Shown here in pieces: positions 11,392 through 23,639 of a stretch of 64,000 bases of DNA. The notes under the pieces are model-generated. The model was given only the letters and a program-made list of their open reading frames with translations, was not told where the DNA came from and did no database searches. The stretch spans positions 118,241,140-118,305,139 of the forward strand of contig NC_081410.1 of the NCBI RefSeq assembly GCF_030272615.1. The letters are read 5' to 3'. The position numbers and the translations under genes were made by a program. Numbering within the stretch: position 1 is the first letter of the stretch; each line of letters opens with the position of its first letter. The DNA is from Cryptomeria japonica. Lineage: Eukaryota; Streptophyta; Pinopsida; Cupressales; Cupressaceae.

Positions 11392-12646
11392 TGTTGATAG
11401 TAGGGTAGCAACAATGTAGGAAAACAGAGAGTGGGAGGGGGAGTGAATCAGTTTTCACCAAACTCAACCAAATTAAACTTAACTTTAGATCTGATTAGGA
11501 ACCACAACAAAAAGGATAAACACCACATCAATAATACACATAATGCAAGGATTTCTAATGTGGAAAACCTGGTCAAGGGAAAAACCACGGTTGGAACCTA
11601 CCCACAATAAGATGATACTCTCCAGTAGTACGTGTAAATATTAAAATGAGAAATGCACGTGCATTTAGGCACACTACCTAGAGCTCATTGCTAAAAAATG
11701 AGAAGCATCTCCAAATGCCTAATTACAGTTTTGGTTAAGCACACTATCTTCACAACAACTCTTATCTGCTCTTCCACACTTTTGAATGATGGATTCACTT
11801 ATTCACACATACAACAACCTCATACAACTCGCAAACACACACATACATACAACTAACATGATCACAACACTTATTTGTATAATTCATCAACCTTAACCTT
11901 AAGGTCGGCTTGACACATAAGACCTAATTACAAAATTACATCACATAATACATAAATCCATAATCGGAACAATACAATGTTAGAAAGGACATAGCATGGA
12001 CCCAAATCAAATCCTCGAACATGCTACACCATCAAATAATTTTCCAAGATCATCCGCAACACGCTACACCACTAAATATGTTGCATAACACAAAAAATAC
12101 CACTAGACCAATAAAATTTTCAATAACACGCATCACGATCAATGCAGACCACTAAAACGCATAGAACATGATTAGAGAACATCAACAAGCAATGTGAATT
12201 CCACCACAATCACCACAACAACTTAGATAACAAGATTCATCATTACTACATCACTGGAGCTCAAGAACACACACTGACAAATTGAAAGATACGCTTGTGA
12301 AGTTCCAAATCATGAACCATCTGATTAGATAACACACATGAATGTCCAAAACACTCTCCAAAATCCACAACTCAAGATATCATCATTTCACAGCAATATG
12401 GATCAAATGCTATAACTCTGCAACACAAAATACTGAAAAACCAGTCCACATACCGGACCTCATAACTTGACCAAATCACCTCATTCCATCATGAAAATCA
12501 TACTAAATCAACTAGAGATAGGTATCTAAAAACCCATTAAACTGCATCATCACATCTGCAATAGATCACCAAAACAACTCTCTACAACACATGAATATGT
12601 TGACATCAATGACAACAACATATCCCAACAACTCTAATATCCAACA
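11392..12646 (-). repeat. Copia element 5' LTR (1255 bp)
   Basis: Partner of 5500-6836. On the - strand its end abuts the primer-binding site, which marks it as the 5' LTR. Confidence 0.93.
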
Positions 12647-12651
12647 AATTG

Positions 12652-13181
12652 GAATAAGGGGTTGAGTGTACTTTGGAAGATGTGGACCCAAAGTCAACTG
12701 ATGTGGAATCTTTAATTTGGGTTTGGAATGGTCATGATGAAAATAGTAATTTTCTATCATTGATGAGGCAAGGGGTGGATCACGGGTGTCACATGATCAT
12801 TATGGATTGCCCCATTATGATGCATTGGCATCATTCCAACAAGACGCGTGGAAGACTAGGTAATTGTGATCAATTAATCCCAAAAGAAGAAAGGCCATTG
12901 AAACTAGCCCAACAATCCCATCATGTTGTGCATTGTGCCATCAACACTGGTGGTGGATTAAGAGAGGATAGAGGCGCAATCGTATCCTAGTTAGCTTGCA
13001 TGATTTTGGTTTTCTCATTAACTACTTATTTCTTGCAACAATTTTCTAGTAAAAAAATTGAAATTTTATCCTAGTTTTCTAGAGAAGACTCTCTGTTATT
13101 CCAACCATTGTTCTCAAAATAGGTGGGGATTGAGTTCAATATGAGCCTGATAAACCAAATGAATTTAAAAATGATGGTACT
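12652..13181 (+). other. Unassigned stretch beyond the copia element
   Basis: This is the continuation of the target DNA after copia insertion. A 105-codon open frame (12673-12990) is rich in His and Asn and resembles nothing I recognise. It may be the LINE tail or older repeat DNA. I see no terminal poly-A. Confidence 0.35.
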
Positions 13182-13691
13182 ATGTGGCATATTTGCATGC
13201 ATGGAAGGGTCAATGAGTATATTGAACATATGAACAGGTTTGATGAGGAGTTATTTATACAATTGGCAACCTCCTAGAACAAAAAAAGAGTCACGATGGG
13301 AGGAATCTCATTTGAAATTAGTGAGGAGGTGATTAGACAAGCCACTAGTCTTTCTATGGAATGTAGAAAGTGGAAAAGGACGAGTCATGTGGCGAACAAC
13401 GAGTCTCAAATCTTTGGAGGGAAGGAAGCCTTAGTTAAATTACAGGGTGTGTACGTGAGAGAAGAGCTACCTAACCCGTGGAAACAGGTATGTTTGATGA
13501 TCATGAAATACTTTCCTTTGGAGGGTGATTTCAAAGTATATTTTTCCTATTGCATGTTGCTTTTAAACCATTTTAGAAACCATGATGTAATTTCCTTCTT
13601 GTTGTATTTGTTACATTCCCTAAAGCATTCTATTAATAAAGTCATTGATCCCACCAAAAATCAAGGCAAAAAACCTATGCCCTTGCACTAG
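13182..13691 (+). pseudogene. Unrecognised helical ORF, retroelement-associated type
   Basis: One frame runs from MWHICMHGRVNEYIEHMNRF through a single TAG at 13275-13277 into MGGISFEISEEVIRQATSL. It ends with KVYFSYCMLLLNHF and SLKHSINKVIDP. I do not recognise a named family. The ISFEISEEVIRQA piece resembles segments in the two large ORFs at 34979-37558 and 41026-43317. It could be a fragment of a gag-like or plant-mobile-domain-like ORF carried by retroelements. That relation is inference from a short pattern. Confidence 0.4.
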
Positions 13692-13699
13692 AGTCTTAT

Positions 13700-14388
13700 C
13701 TACATGCTCTATTCTTTCCATTTGCCTCTGCGTCTGCTTAGAAATATAATGGTGTTGGAAACTCCAATTTAAAGCTCCTCCCCTATTGCTATCATAACAA
13801 ACACCCTTGGCTCCAATAAAAAGCAGTGTATTGTCAAACTTGATCTTGTAGTCTTTGAGCTACTTATCACATTTGAAGCTAATGTTTCATGCTCAAGCAA
13901 AGATATAACTTGCAATCTTTGTTTTGTTTTTACCTTCCATATTTGTGCATTTAAGGTGAGTTGTATGTTGAAGTATTTGAGCTACGCACATTTCATCTTT
14001 GTTCTTGAAGCTTTATAGGAAATCATGTAAATTCTTTGAGCTTTCATGAGCTTCTTGATTAATTATGTTTGGTTCTACTTGAAAGGTTTTTGTAAGAAAG
14101 GATCATTTATTCTGAAAGAAGAGGATATGATGAAGGAAATAGACCTATTCTGAAAAAAGAGAATACGGTTAAAGTAACACCTTATTGATTAGCTTAGTGT
14201 ACATAATTTGAGCTCCTAGTTAGGTGTTAGTGGTTTTAGTAGTAATAAACAGGGGGAGTCTTCCTTTATTAATAGGAGAGATTATACCTTGCCTCTTGAG
14301 AGGTATTTTCTCACACACTATGGTGAAAATCCATATTTTGTAAGCTTCCTCGAGTTTAAAAATTTTTCACCCAACAATTTTTGGTGAC
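13700..14388 (+). repeat. Probable LTR of a Ty3/gypsy (Tat/Ogre-like) element
   Basis: The stretch ends ...TTTTTCACCCAACA and is followed by TTTTTGGTGACTCCGTTGGGG, which looks like the TGGCGACTCTGCTGGGG-type primer site of Tat/Ogre-related elements. A gag start follows 100 bp later. The left boundary is not defined and I found no clear partner LTR. Confidence 0.45.
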
Positions 14389-14508
14389 TCCGTTGGGGAT
14401 ATGATACACATCCAAAGCCCTCATGCTTTTGGTTGAAGTATAGAAATATCCTATTCATTATAATTTATTTTTTTATGATTTGTCAATCTTTCAACAAGGA
14501 CATGAAAA

Positions 14509-14721
14509 ATGGCTACCTAAGGTCCTTGGGGGAATGTTTTTGGTCCATTGAATTTGACTCCACCTCTTCATGATTTTCCTGATGGCTCACAAAAGAATAT
14601 TCCCAAGTTCTATGGGGATGGAAAGCAACACCCGTATGAACACATCATAGCTTTCTATATTGAATGTGGAATTCTTGGTGTGGAGCATGAAGATGTCTCG
14701 ATGCGAAATTTTGTTCAGACA
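14509..14721 (+). pseudogene. Ty3/gypsy-like gag N-terminus
   Basis: The ATG at 14509 opens MAT*GPWGNVFGPLNLTPP, with TAA at the fourth codon where CAA is expected. It continues with NIPKFYGDGKQHPYEHIIAF and HEDVSMRNFVQT. The pattern PKFxGDG...P.EHI..F......GV.HEDV.MR.FVQTL belongs to plant gypsy-type capsid proteins. The frame is cut at 14721 by the insertion of 14722 to about 18750. Confidence 0.75.
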
Positions 14722-16620
14722 TGTGAGAGTTGAGAAATAAAACACCACAGGAGCCCAAATGATCTCTGCAAGCTGAAATAAACCTGTTACAAGGAGAAGA
14801 AAGGAAGCAATAATGAAAAACCAAATACACAAAAGAATGCTCAAAAAGATGATAGGTCAACATTCACAAAAATGTGTAATGTGATAATAATCATACAAAG
14901 AAAAGAATTAACCTCTAATAGGTCAAGAAACCCTAAAAGGGAAAACCCTAGGCTTGCACATAATAATTAATAAAAGAATTAATTATTATGCACCTAATGT
15001 TAGCTTAAGGGTAAAGGAGATAAAAGGAACTTAAATAATTAAACAAATATTGTTTAATTAATCAAGTAAAGACCCGATTACTCTAACACCCGCCCTTAAG
15101 CTAGACCTAGGGAGAAGCTAAAACCTAGAACAACTACTCAAAGTAGGAAACATGGGTCCCGACAACGAGGCCTGATCAGGTACCCAAATACAACCAAATA
15201 TCTATAAACCGGAGAAATAGAGAAAACCACGTGGGAAAAAACTCTACTCCAAACAAAGATGGAAAGGCAAGAAGAACACCACTGAAGCAAGAAAAAAACT
15301 ACAAACACTGTCAAAGAGTAACTGCTGATCTGAAGAACCTCCACTGAAATAGAACATGACCAAGTAGAGAAGACTATAATCTGTATGAGTACCCTCAAAT
15401 GACACTACTCGAATCAAATGGCAAATAAAAACAAACAACTGAAGTCGAAGATACAGATGGCATGAGAAACCAAAGCCTAGACAGTTGATCAATCAAACCA
15501 TAGAAGCATTAGAGCCAATAGGACAAACCTCCCCATAATGTTGAAGAGGGAGAGGGACATGTACATTGAAAAGAACAACCAACAAGAACTGCACGACGAA
15601 GAACCAAGAACATCGAAAGTGCAGAGAAAGTACATAGTGTCGTGGAAGGAACACTCACTTGACATAGATCATGAGGCTAATGTCATGGAAGGAACACTAT
15701 TTGGACAAAGGTAGATGGCAAACAAAAGACAAACATCAACCCCCCCATGGCACTTTATAAGTAGTGCATGTACAATAAGGCACAAGATGTGCAAGATCCC
15801 AAGTAAACAATGCATGATGGCACTTTATCTTAGTGTGTTTGCATAAATTAAATGCTACAATGATAAGAATACTGGAAAAGGAAAGAACAGTCAAAACTGA
15901 GACATCCTACTCAGAGAAAGAGATCCCAAGACCTAAAACATCCAAGATATTCACCATAGTGCTGAAAAGCAAAAAATTGAATAAAATATCCCTGGAGCAG
16001 AATTTGGAAAGAAAACTCATATGGCTGGAAAGTACATAGAACAATCTTTCCAACAATATAAAGTTTTCAAAAAATGGAGTTTGGATGCTCATTCTACGGC
16101 CCCGGGAGTGCAGAAAAAAGACCCCACTTTGACTGGAAAAAAGTACAGTCAAACAACAAAATTGAAAAAAATTCAAACACTACGAGGTCCAACTCGGAAC
16201 CATCTTTCCGACGCCTATTAGTTTTCGAAAAAATGACTTTGTTTGCCCAAGTTATGACAAAAAAAAACCAACCCCCCCTTCAAAGGCAAGAGAGAAGGGC
16301 AACAGTGGTTGTCTGGTGGTAGGGTCAGGCGAAGGTGGCCTGTGGGTGGCGCTCTGGTGGTGGAGTGGTTGTCGAGTGGTGCAGATGCAGTCGGGCGGAG
16401 GTGGGCAGAGGTGGTGAGTGGGTGCTGTTGGTCGACCGACAAGCCGGAGGAGGTCGGTGGTTTAGGGACTGGCGGCGGCAGGGAGAGGTCAACGCCGGCG
16501 AGGGGCCAGTAGGGGGCAGCGGGGGCCGGCAGCAGACAACGTGGGGCCCAAGGCCAGGGCTGGCAACAATGGTAGCCCACTATAGTACCAAGGGGCTCCA
16601 CGGTACCTTGCGTACTATGG
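14722..16620 (-). repeat. 3' LTR of the non-autonomous element
   Basis: Matches 17064-18750 up to 16402, then continues through GC-rich DNA to about 16620, where the boundary is uncertain. Confidence 0.6.
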
Positions 16621-17063
16621 GGAAAACCCCTTAAAGTTTTTTTTCTTTTTTAAAAAAAGAATCTTTTTTGCCAAAAAAATTTTGCCCTCGTTTTAAATGA
16701 TTTTTTGATTTTTGATTTTTTTGGTAAAAAATCAAAATTCGGCATGCATGTCGTAAAAGGCAAAAAAATAAAAATTGATTTTTTTTTCTTGAACTATGTG
16801 TCAGGGTCGTATGACCTGATATTGAAGAAAAAATACCCCCAGAGGCTCAAGAGTTTAAAAAAGGTCAATTTTTACATGACCATAGGGGTTTTTGGGCCTT
16901 TTGAGCACGATGGTGAGGTCTATTTAGGTCCAAAGTGCTTAGAAAAAAAAAACCTACCTATCCCTAGGTGCACAAAAAAACTTATGAAAAACCTCATATC
17001 TGCTTCCAATGCAAAATACTCAAAATAAGAATAGGTAGTTGCTGATTTGAAACTTTGATACCA

Positions 17064-18750
17064 TGTCAGAGTTGAGAAATACAAGACCACAGGAGCCCAA
17101 ATGATCTCTGCAAGCTGAAATAAACCTGTTACAAGGAGAAGCAAGGAAGCAATAATGAAAAACCAAATACACAGAAATATGCTCAAAAAGATGAGAGCTC
17201 AATATTCACCAAAAATATGTAATGTGATAATAATCATACAAAGAAAAGAATTAACCTCTAATAGGTCAAGAAACCCTGAAAGGGAAAACCCTAGGCTTGC
17301 ACATAATAATTAATAAAACAATTAATTATTATGCACCTAATGTTAGCTTAAGTGCAAAAGAGATAAAGGGAACTTAAATAATTAAACAAATGTTCTTTAA
17401 TTAATCAAGTAAAGACTTGATTACTCTAACACCCCCCCTTAAGCTAGACTTAGGGAGAAGTTAAAACATAGAACAACTACTGAAAGCAGGAAAGATGGGT
17501 CCTAGCAACAAGGCTTGATCAGGTACCCAAATACAACCAAATCTCTATAAATTGGAGAAAAAGAGAAAACCACGTGGGAAAAAACTCTACTCCAAACAGA
17601 GATGGAAAAGCAAGAAGAACACCACTCAAGCAAGAAAAAAGCTGCAAACACTATCGAAGAGTAACTGCTGATCTGAAGAACCTCCACTGAAATAGAACGT
17701 GACCAGGTAGAGAAGACTATAATCTATATGAGTGCCCTCAGATGACATTACTCGAATGAGATGGCAAACAAAGACAAACAACTGAACTTGAAGATACAGA
17801 TGGCATGAGAAACCAAAACCTAAAGAGCTGATCAATTGAACCATGAAAGCATTAGAACCAACAAGACAAACCTCCCCATAATGTTGAAGAGGGAGAGAGA
17901 TAGGTACACTGAAAAGAACGGCCAACAAGAACTGCATGACGAAGAACCAGGAACATCGAAGGTGCAGAGAAAGTACGTAGTGTCGTGGAAGGAACACTCA
18001 CTTGACACACATCATGAGGCTAATGTCGTGGAAGGAACACTCATTGGACAAAGGAAGATGGCAAACAAAAGGCAAACATCAACCCCCCCATGACACTTTA
18101 TATGTAGTGCATGTTCAATAAGACACAAGATGTGCAAGATCCCAAGTAAACAATGCATGGTGGTACTTTATCTCAGTGTGTTTGCATAAATTAAATGCTA
18201 CAATGATAAGAAGACTATAAAAGGGAAGAATAGTCAAAACCGAGACATCCTACTCAAAGAAAGAGATCCCAGGACCTGAAACATCCAAGATATTCACCAT
18301 AGTGTTGAAAAGCAAAAAACTGAATAAAATATCCCTGGAGCAGAATCCGAAAAGAAAACTCATATGGCTAGAAATTACACAGAACATGCTTTCCAACAAT
18401 ATAATTTTTTTGAAAAATGGAGTTTGGATGCTCATTCTACGTCACCGGGAGTGCAGAAAAGAGACCCCACTTTGACTGGAAAAAAATACAATCAAAAAGA
18501 AAAATTGGAAAAAAATTCCAACACCACGAGGTCAGGCTCGGAACCAACTTTCCAACGCCTATTCATTTTCGAAAAAAAACTCTGTTGGCCCAAGTTATGA
18601 CAAAACAACCAACCCCCCCCCCCCCCTTCAAAGGCAGGAGAGAAGGGCAACGGTGGTTGTTTGGTGGCAAGGTCGAGCGGAGGTGGCCCGTGGATGATGC
18701 TCTGGTGGTAGAGCGGCCGTCGGGCGGTGCAGAGGCAGTCTGGCGGAGGT
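17064..18750 (-). repeat. 5' LTR of the non-autonomous element, truncated
   Basis: Direct repeat of the left copy. It abuts a primer-binding site at 17053-17063. The similarity stops at GGCGGAGGT near 18750. Confidence 0.65.
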
Positions 18751-18961
18751 TCTTATAGTGGTATTCGAGCTCCGATCCTATCTTCTTGGAGGGTTAGAAG
18801 TTCTTATTCATCAGTGTCAGTTTGGGCCTCACAGGTTTTTACACATGCAAGAGGCCTGGTTTACAGGTAAACCAAGATCAATTTGTAGTGATACCATCAT
18901 TGAGCTCACACGGTTGACATTTGAGTGACCAACACTCTTGCATTGTTTAAGGTTGGGTAAA
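18751..18961 (+). pseudogene. Degraded gag continuation after the insertion
   Basis: A WYSSS...I segment near 18763 fits the W(Y/F)...SI..W part of gypsy gag that should follow the interrupted FVQT. The rest is too broken to align. The assignment is weak and depends on continuity with 14509-14721. Confidence 0.3.
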
Positions 18962-20992
18962 ATGAAGTCTATGAATGATCTCGTGCCAAAGCTCATGTAG
19001 GCTTTTCAAAACTATGATAAGGATCTAACAAGGCTTCTACAACATCTAGAGATATTGGATCCTTTGTTTGCAAAAGAAATGAAAACACATGCTAATTCAA
19101 ATGATTTTACCAATACAAAAGATGCATTAGGGAAGGAGGAAGTCCTTGGAGATGTTGAAAACATGACACAAAGGTATGACAATAATTCTTATTTTTGTAA
19201 CTGCAGCCAAACTATTGACCATAATCATGATGTAGATGTGATGGTACATGAGGAAAATGATGAGGAAGGATCTAAAAATATTGACACGCAAATTGGAAGT
19301 GTCAAAGTTGAAGAATGTGCAGAAAAGATAAGTCCTCATAATTCTGATTTTATGAACAACAGTCGATTACCTTCACAAAATCATAAGGTGACAAATAAAT
19401 CACATGAAGATAACCATGCTATGGAGTCTCCTAACATTAGCATTGAAGTTTTGCATGTTGAACATGAAGGTTGTATTGTGGATTCAAGCCACAAACAATC
19501 TAATGTTGTATATCAAACCTTAGGAAACTAGCTAGAAGGTTCATATGTTGACATGGAAATAGAAGTGTGTGAAGATACTGTCATATCAACAGCTTCTAAA
19601 TTGCCAGTTAATCCATCCGATGAGGTGCTTAGTAACATTACCTTGGATGTTGATGTGTGCAATGATGATAGCACACAAGTTGTTGTTAATCATGAAGTGA
19701 GTGATGTGGATACAACCTCATATCATAGTATATATTTTAGGTCAGAACACTTACCTACGAGTCATTGGTTTCATATTCCTCATCATTTGGTTGGGCAATT
19801 TAAGGTTAATGATGACATGATTGCCAAAAGCTTAGAGCACTTTGATGGTGCTCGTCAGATGTTGGCTACATTTGGTCGGGTTACTCTTTTATCATATGAG
19901 CATGGTGATAGTGGCCTTTCTCTTGCAGAGTTCCATTCATTACGAGAAGCCATTGCGATAATGAAACATATTTACTTCCAGCTACTTGCTGATAGGGAAT
20001 TTCTTTTCGAGTGGGATTGTATTTGCTACGATGCACTTAAGGGGAAGGAAGAGGAGGTTGACAAGCTCACTCGTGAGCTTGAGGTGACTACAAACTCATT
20101 AGAGAGCACATAGTTGGCCCTTCAGGAGTCACAATCACAGTTAGAGGAGTTTACCATGGAGTTGATCCGAGCTCAATCTTCACCATCTACAGTTACAATA
20201 TAGTTTCCTGCAGTGGCAGTTGGTGATAATTTGATATCCACAAGTTGTAGCGGGGATGAGGTTACATCCATCACCGATACAGGTGCAGTAGTCTTGGATG
20301 GGATGAGTATTTTGGTTGAGAGCAACGTAGAACCACATGTTGCATTAGGTTCTCTCGAGGTTAGTACTATGACAGATGATGTTGATCATATTGTTGATAG
20401 CTCTCATGTGGCAGCAGTGGATTCTCTTGAGAGTGGTGTGTTAGTTCACAATGTTACTCCAACATCTTCACAGAGGACTCATAGAGTGTCATTTGGTTGG
20501 GAGTATGGTTCTCATGTAGATTTGTTCCCCTCTCTTGGAAGAAAATCTGTTATTACACCCCATTCAGCTGATTCTAAATGCCAGCTTGTCATGTCACATA
20601 GTCGATGTGATCAGCTTAAGGTTGTAGAAGAAAAGATTGATTCTACCTCAGATTGTTTTTACTGCACGAATTTGTTTATTGAGTACCTACTTGAAAGTCC
20701 AGAGTTTTAGGAGGGATCGTTTGGAGTCACTAAGGATACACTCATCCAAGATTCATGCAGCATTCAACGTTTGGTGGGAGTGATTGCAGATACTCTGACT
20801 ACAATGCTTCCTCATAGAGATTTTGTGGTTGGGATTGTAGAGAGGGTTAACAGAGCCCCTACCCAATCAATTATTTGGGGTCAAAGATTGGAACCATCTC
20901 TTGATTCCAGAGTTGTCATTGATGAGCTATTGACAAAGTTTGGAGCTTTCTATCGAAATTACATAGTAAGGAGTGCTCATCATTTTTCTTGA
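18962..20992 (+). pseudogene. Long acidic ORF, retroelement-associated, interrupted only by TAG codons
   Basis: A single frame runs 676 codons from the ATG at 18962 and is interrupted at 18998, 19529, 20111, 20201 and 20708, every time by TAG. The first part (KLM*AFQNYDKDLTRLLQHL) suits a gag C-terminal helix region. The middle is acidic and His/Asn-rich. The part near 19740-20110 (HWFHIPHHLVGQFKV, GARQMLATFGRVTLLSYEH, a helical EVDKLTRELEVTT) looks folded. I recognise no catalytic domain. By position it follows a gypsy gag, so it is most likely the accessory or gag-tail part of that element. The frame closes with TGA at about 20990. Confidence 0.45.
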
Positions 20993-21826
20993 TCCACATG
21001 TGGAGGAATTGATGATGCATCGGTGTGGATTGGCTCTGAGATTATACCATCCTCAGTGGGATGGGTATTCACCATCTTCAGTAGATGGAATCAGTAGCTA
21101 CAAGTTGGTGGGGGACTACTTGCAGAGTTAGCACATCCAAGGCAATTTAGCAAAGGATGAAGATAGTGGTTATGATATAGACACTTTTCAGAGTTCTTAT
21201 CTAAATAGTACAGATGGATGTGAGTCTAGGTTGCATTGGGACACAGGTGGTGAACAGGTTAGCACTGCAGTTTGGGTGGGTTCTATTGGTTGGCTTCACC
21301 ACTTTTGGTATGGTGAAGTTGGGATCAATGTTAAGGAGCAAAAGTCTGAAAATGTTCATTTTGGCAGTATTTTATTCAAGATTTCGGATCCTCGCATTCA
21401 ACCAACAATTGAGTATAGATTTTAGGATTCTTGGGGTACTTTGGGATTCCAAACAAGGTTTACAATTCAGCATTGCAGCATGTTCAATGTGTTGAGAGTA
21501 TACCAGTTCATCCTTGGCCTTCTTGAACATGTTTTGATGTTGATGTACTATTCTTGTGCCCAGGGGTTGGGTAGTCGGTCTGATGTTTGTCCTTGCATAG
21601 TTGTGTATATTTTGGTGCTACGGGGGCTGGTTGGAGATGTGTGAGACATTTTACAGTTCATTTTTTGGACATCTGATGGAGTGAAGCTACTTTACAGTAG
21701 AGATTGATTGAGGAAAAGCAATTTCAAGGAGGGCGAACTATAATGTCCCTATTTTCATGAGCACCAAATTTCAAGGGATTCACCTATTATTTGGACTCTT
21801 GTAAGCTAATATGTTTAGATAGAGAG
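20993..21826 (+). other. Broken downstream part of the gypsy-like element
   Basis: Short frames only; no RT or integrase motif can be read. It ends at the left LTR of the chromovirus at 21827. Confidence 0.35.
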
Positions 21827-23374
21827 TGATGTAGAGGGTTTGGGATGTTATATCACTTTCTTGGTTTTTACTCAAAAAGGATCTCCACTTGGTATCACCT
21901 AATGGACCAATGTCTTTAACCTTATCAAGGTTTCTAGAGCTTTCCTTAGATCCTTCCCAAGGATCTCTTCACTCAGGACAACTCACAATTTACAAGGAAT
22001 CTCCTACCCCTAAGGTTGCAACCCTTCAACCAAGGACACCTAACAACCCCAACCCCCAAGCAATAGGATCTTTACTCAAAAGGTGGAATCTAACCTATGT
22101 GAGTGTTTAAACATGTGTTATACGAAATTTTCACTTATCTTTACCCCTTAGATGGGTGTTTACTTTCCCTTTGTATCGTTTCCCCTTTTGGACCTAGGAA
22201 ATAGGGCTATAAGCAATTAGCCCTCCATTTGGAATTTTCTTGATTTGTATCAAAACCTACTTAAAAAAAACCCTACAAAATTTTGATATTCGAATACCCT
22301 TTTGGGAATTATTCAAGATTCCAAACTTCTGTTTCTGGGTTTTGAGTACGGATGGTCAAACCCTATTGACCCTATTTAGCCTCTTCTAGCCGGTATTGGG
22401 GATTAAGCTCTCAAAAGCTTCACCAGTCGCAAAGGAATGAAAAGATAACAATTGCCAAGGGTCTAAAATTGTTCAAGGGTCCTTCTCATGCCATTTTTTA
22501 CCATCCTTCAATCTGTTGTTCAAGGTTTCCATCCTCTTTTCCTGCTGCACAGGCTTGCCACATGAGTGATGTCAAGCCAAGGGCATCATCTTAGGAAAGA
22601 TAAATGACACTTACTATCTCCAAAACCACTAGGAACATCTAGTATACATTTCAAATCAACATCCTCCCAGTTTTTAGATCGATCCCATAGAGAGATGTTG
22701 ATTTGTGTCACTGTTTGCATCCAAACTCTGGTTTTGAGGGTTTTGTCAGGCCAATGGGATAGAAAATTCTCTTTCTTCCAAGCCCAAAAGATTCAAGACC
22801 TTAGTTCAAATCAAAATGGATGATTAAACTCTACTAAAACTTTCCAAAATTTTAATTCATGCCTACCATTCACAGGAAATTATGCAAGAACAAAAAATTC
22901 AAGAAAAATGCAAGAAAACACAATAACCGTTTGCTTCAATAAAAGAAATTCATTCAATATCATCTCTCTAACCAGTAGGCATCATTTCACTAGGATTATA
23001 TCATTCCAGGTAACTCCTCCAACTACCTCCAATGCATACAATCAACCAACTAATCGTTGGGATAACCATATTTCAAAATCTTGCAAGAAAAGTTGCTTAA
23101 GACAATAATGCAACTTTGCAACTTTTGACAACTTTCTACAATTCGGTCTTGCCTTCACACCAAAGGTCAAGAATGAACATACCACACATTGCAAACCACT
23201 AAATATCAAAAATACATATAAAATTCCCATAGAAGGCCTTTGACCAAGTTGACACCTCTTGGGGCCTTAAGGCTTATTACACTGACTAGACCTAATCAAC
23301 AGGCCTTCAAACACACACATTGAACATTCTATTATTAACATAACCATTAATTAAAATGATGTAGACACACATCA
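21827..23374 (-). repeat. Chromovirus 3' LTR (1548 bp)
   Basis: Aligns with 28074-29621 over its whole length with many substitutions. ORFs inside it, such as 21889-22110, are chance frames repeated in the partner. Confidence 0.9.
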
Positions 23375-23432
23375 AAATTAAGTAGACACATGTCCTGGTG
23401 CCCCTACACCATACTCCCCTGGACAAGAAAAC

Positions 23433-23639
23433 TCAAGTCCCTCGAGTTGCCAACCAGTTGATTGTAGTTCCATGCTTGAGGATACCACTGTCACTCATCC
23501 AAGTAGCTTCAGATTCAGGAAGCCCCTTCCATTTGACTAGATAGTCTTTGTACACACCTTTCCTTTTTTTTTTGATCACCTTGGAGTCAAGAATGCACTC
23601 CAATTCCAATGGCTTGCTAGGTGGTAGATCCTTCATTCA
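23433..23639 (-). pseudogene. Chromovirus integrase C-terminal chromodomain
   Basis: ECILDSKVIKKKRKGVYKDY, then LVKWKGLPESEATW is the classic chromodomain pattern (E.Il..R......YLVKWKG....EATWE). The final Glu of the canonical TWE is Met here. A TGA at 23637 separates it from the integrase, probably from CGA. In this lineage the domain is known to direct insertion to marked chromatin. Confidence 0.9.

Larger units (their letters stand above)
5500..12646 (-). mobile_element. Complete but decayed Ty1/copia LTR retrotransposon
   Basis: Direct repeats at 5500-6836 and 11392-12646 both begin TGTTGATAG and end ATATCCAACA. The flanks 5495-5499 and 12647-12651 are both AATTG, a perfect 5-bp target duplication. 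On the - strand the order is 5' LTR (right), PBS, gag, protease, integrase, RT, RNase H, PPT, 3' LTR (left). Integrase before RT defines the copia superfamily. The LTRs are visibly diverged, and the right one lacks about 80 bp present near 5810-5890. It is inserted 3' of the LINE RNase H. Confidence 0.95.
14722..18750 (-). mobile_element. Non-autonomous LTR element with long LTRs, inserted in gag
   Basis: A direct repeat covers 14722-16402 and 17064-18750 over about 1.68 kb. Both copies start TGTNAGAGTTGAGAAATA. Just left of the second copy, the - strand reads TGGTATCAAAG (17053-17063), a tRNA-Met-type PBS abutting an LTR end (ACA). That places the 5' LTR on the right and the element on the - strand. 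The interval between the copies, about 0.44 kb, is AT-rich and has no retroviral domain. The left copy continues GC-rich to about 16620; the right copy stops at 18750, so the outer part of the 5' LTR appears lost and no target duplication is visible. ORFs inside are low-complexity and I do not call them. Confidence 0.7.

Noticed and set aside
15138-15492. Hydrophobic ORFs on the - strand, repeated at 17502-17997
   Set aside because: They recur because they lie in the two LTR copies, with different lengths and shifts; they are chance frames in LTR DNA.
16218-17028. ORFs in the GC-rich and poly-T part of the non-autonomous element (for example 16705-17028)
   Set aside because: Low-complexity composition, not conserved in the partner LTR copy, and no domain pattern.
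23042-23230. 62-codon ORF, repeated at 29289-29477
   Set aside because: Same place in both chromovirus LTRs; no start context or domain. Treated as LTR sequence.
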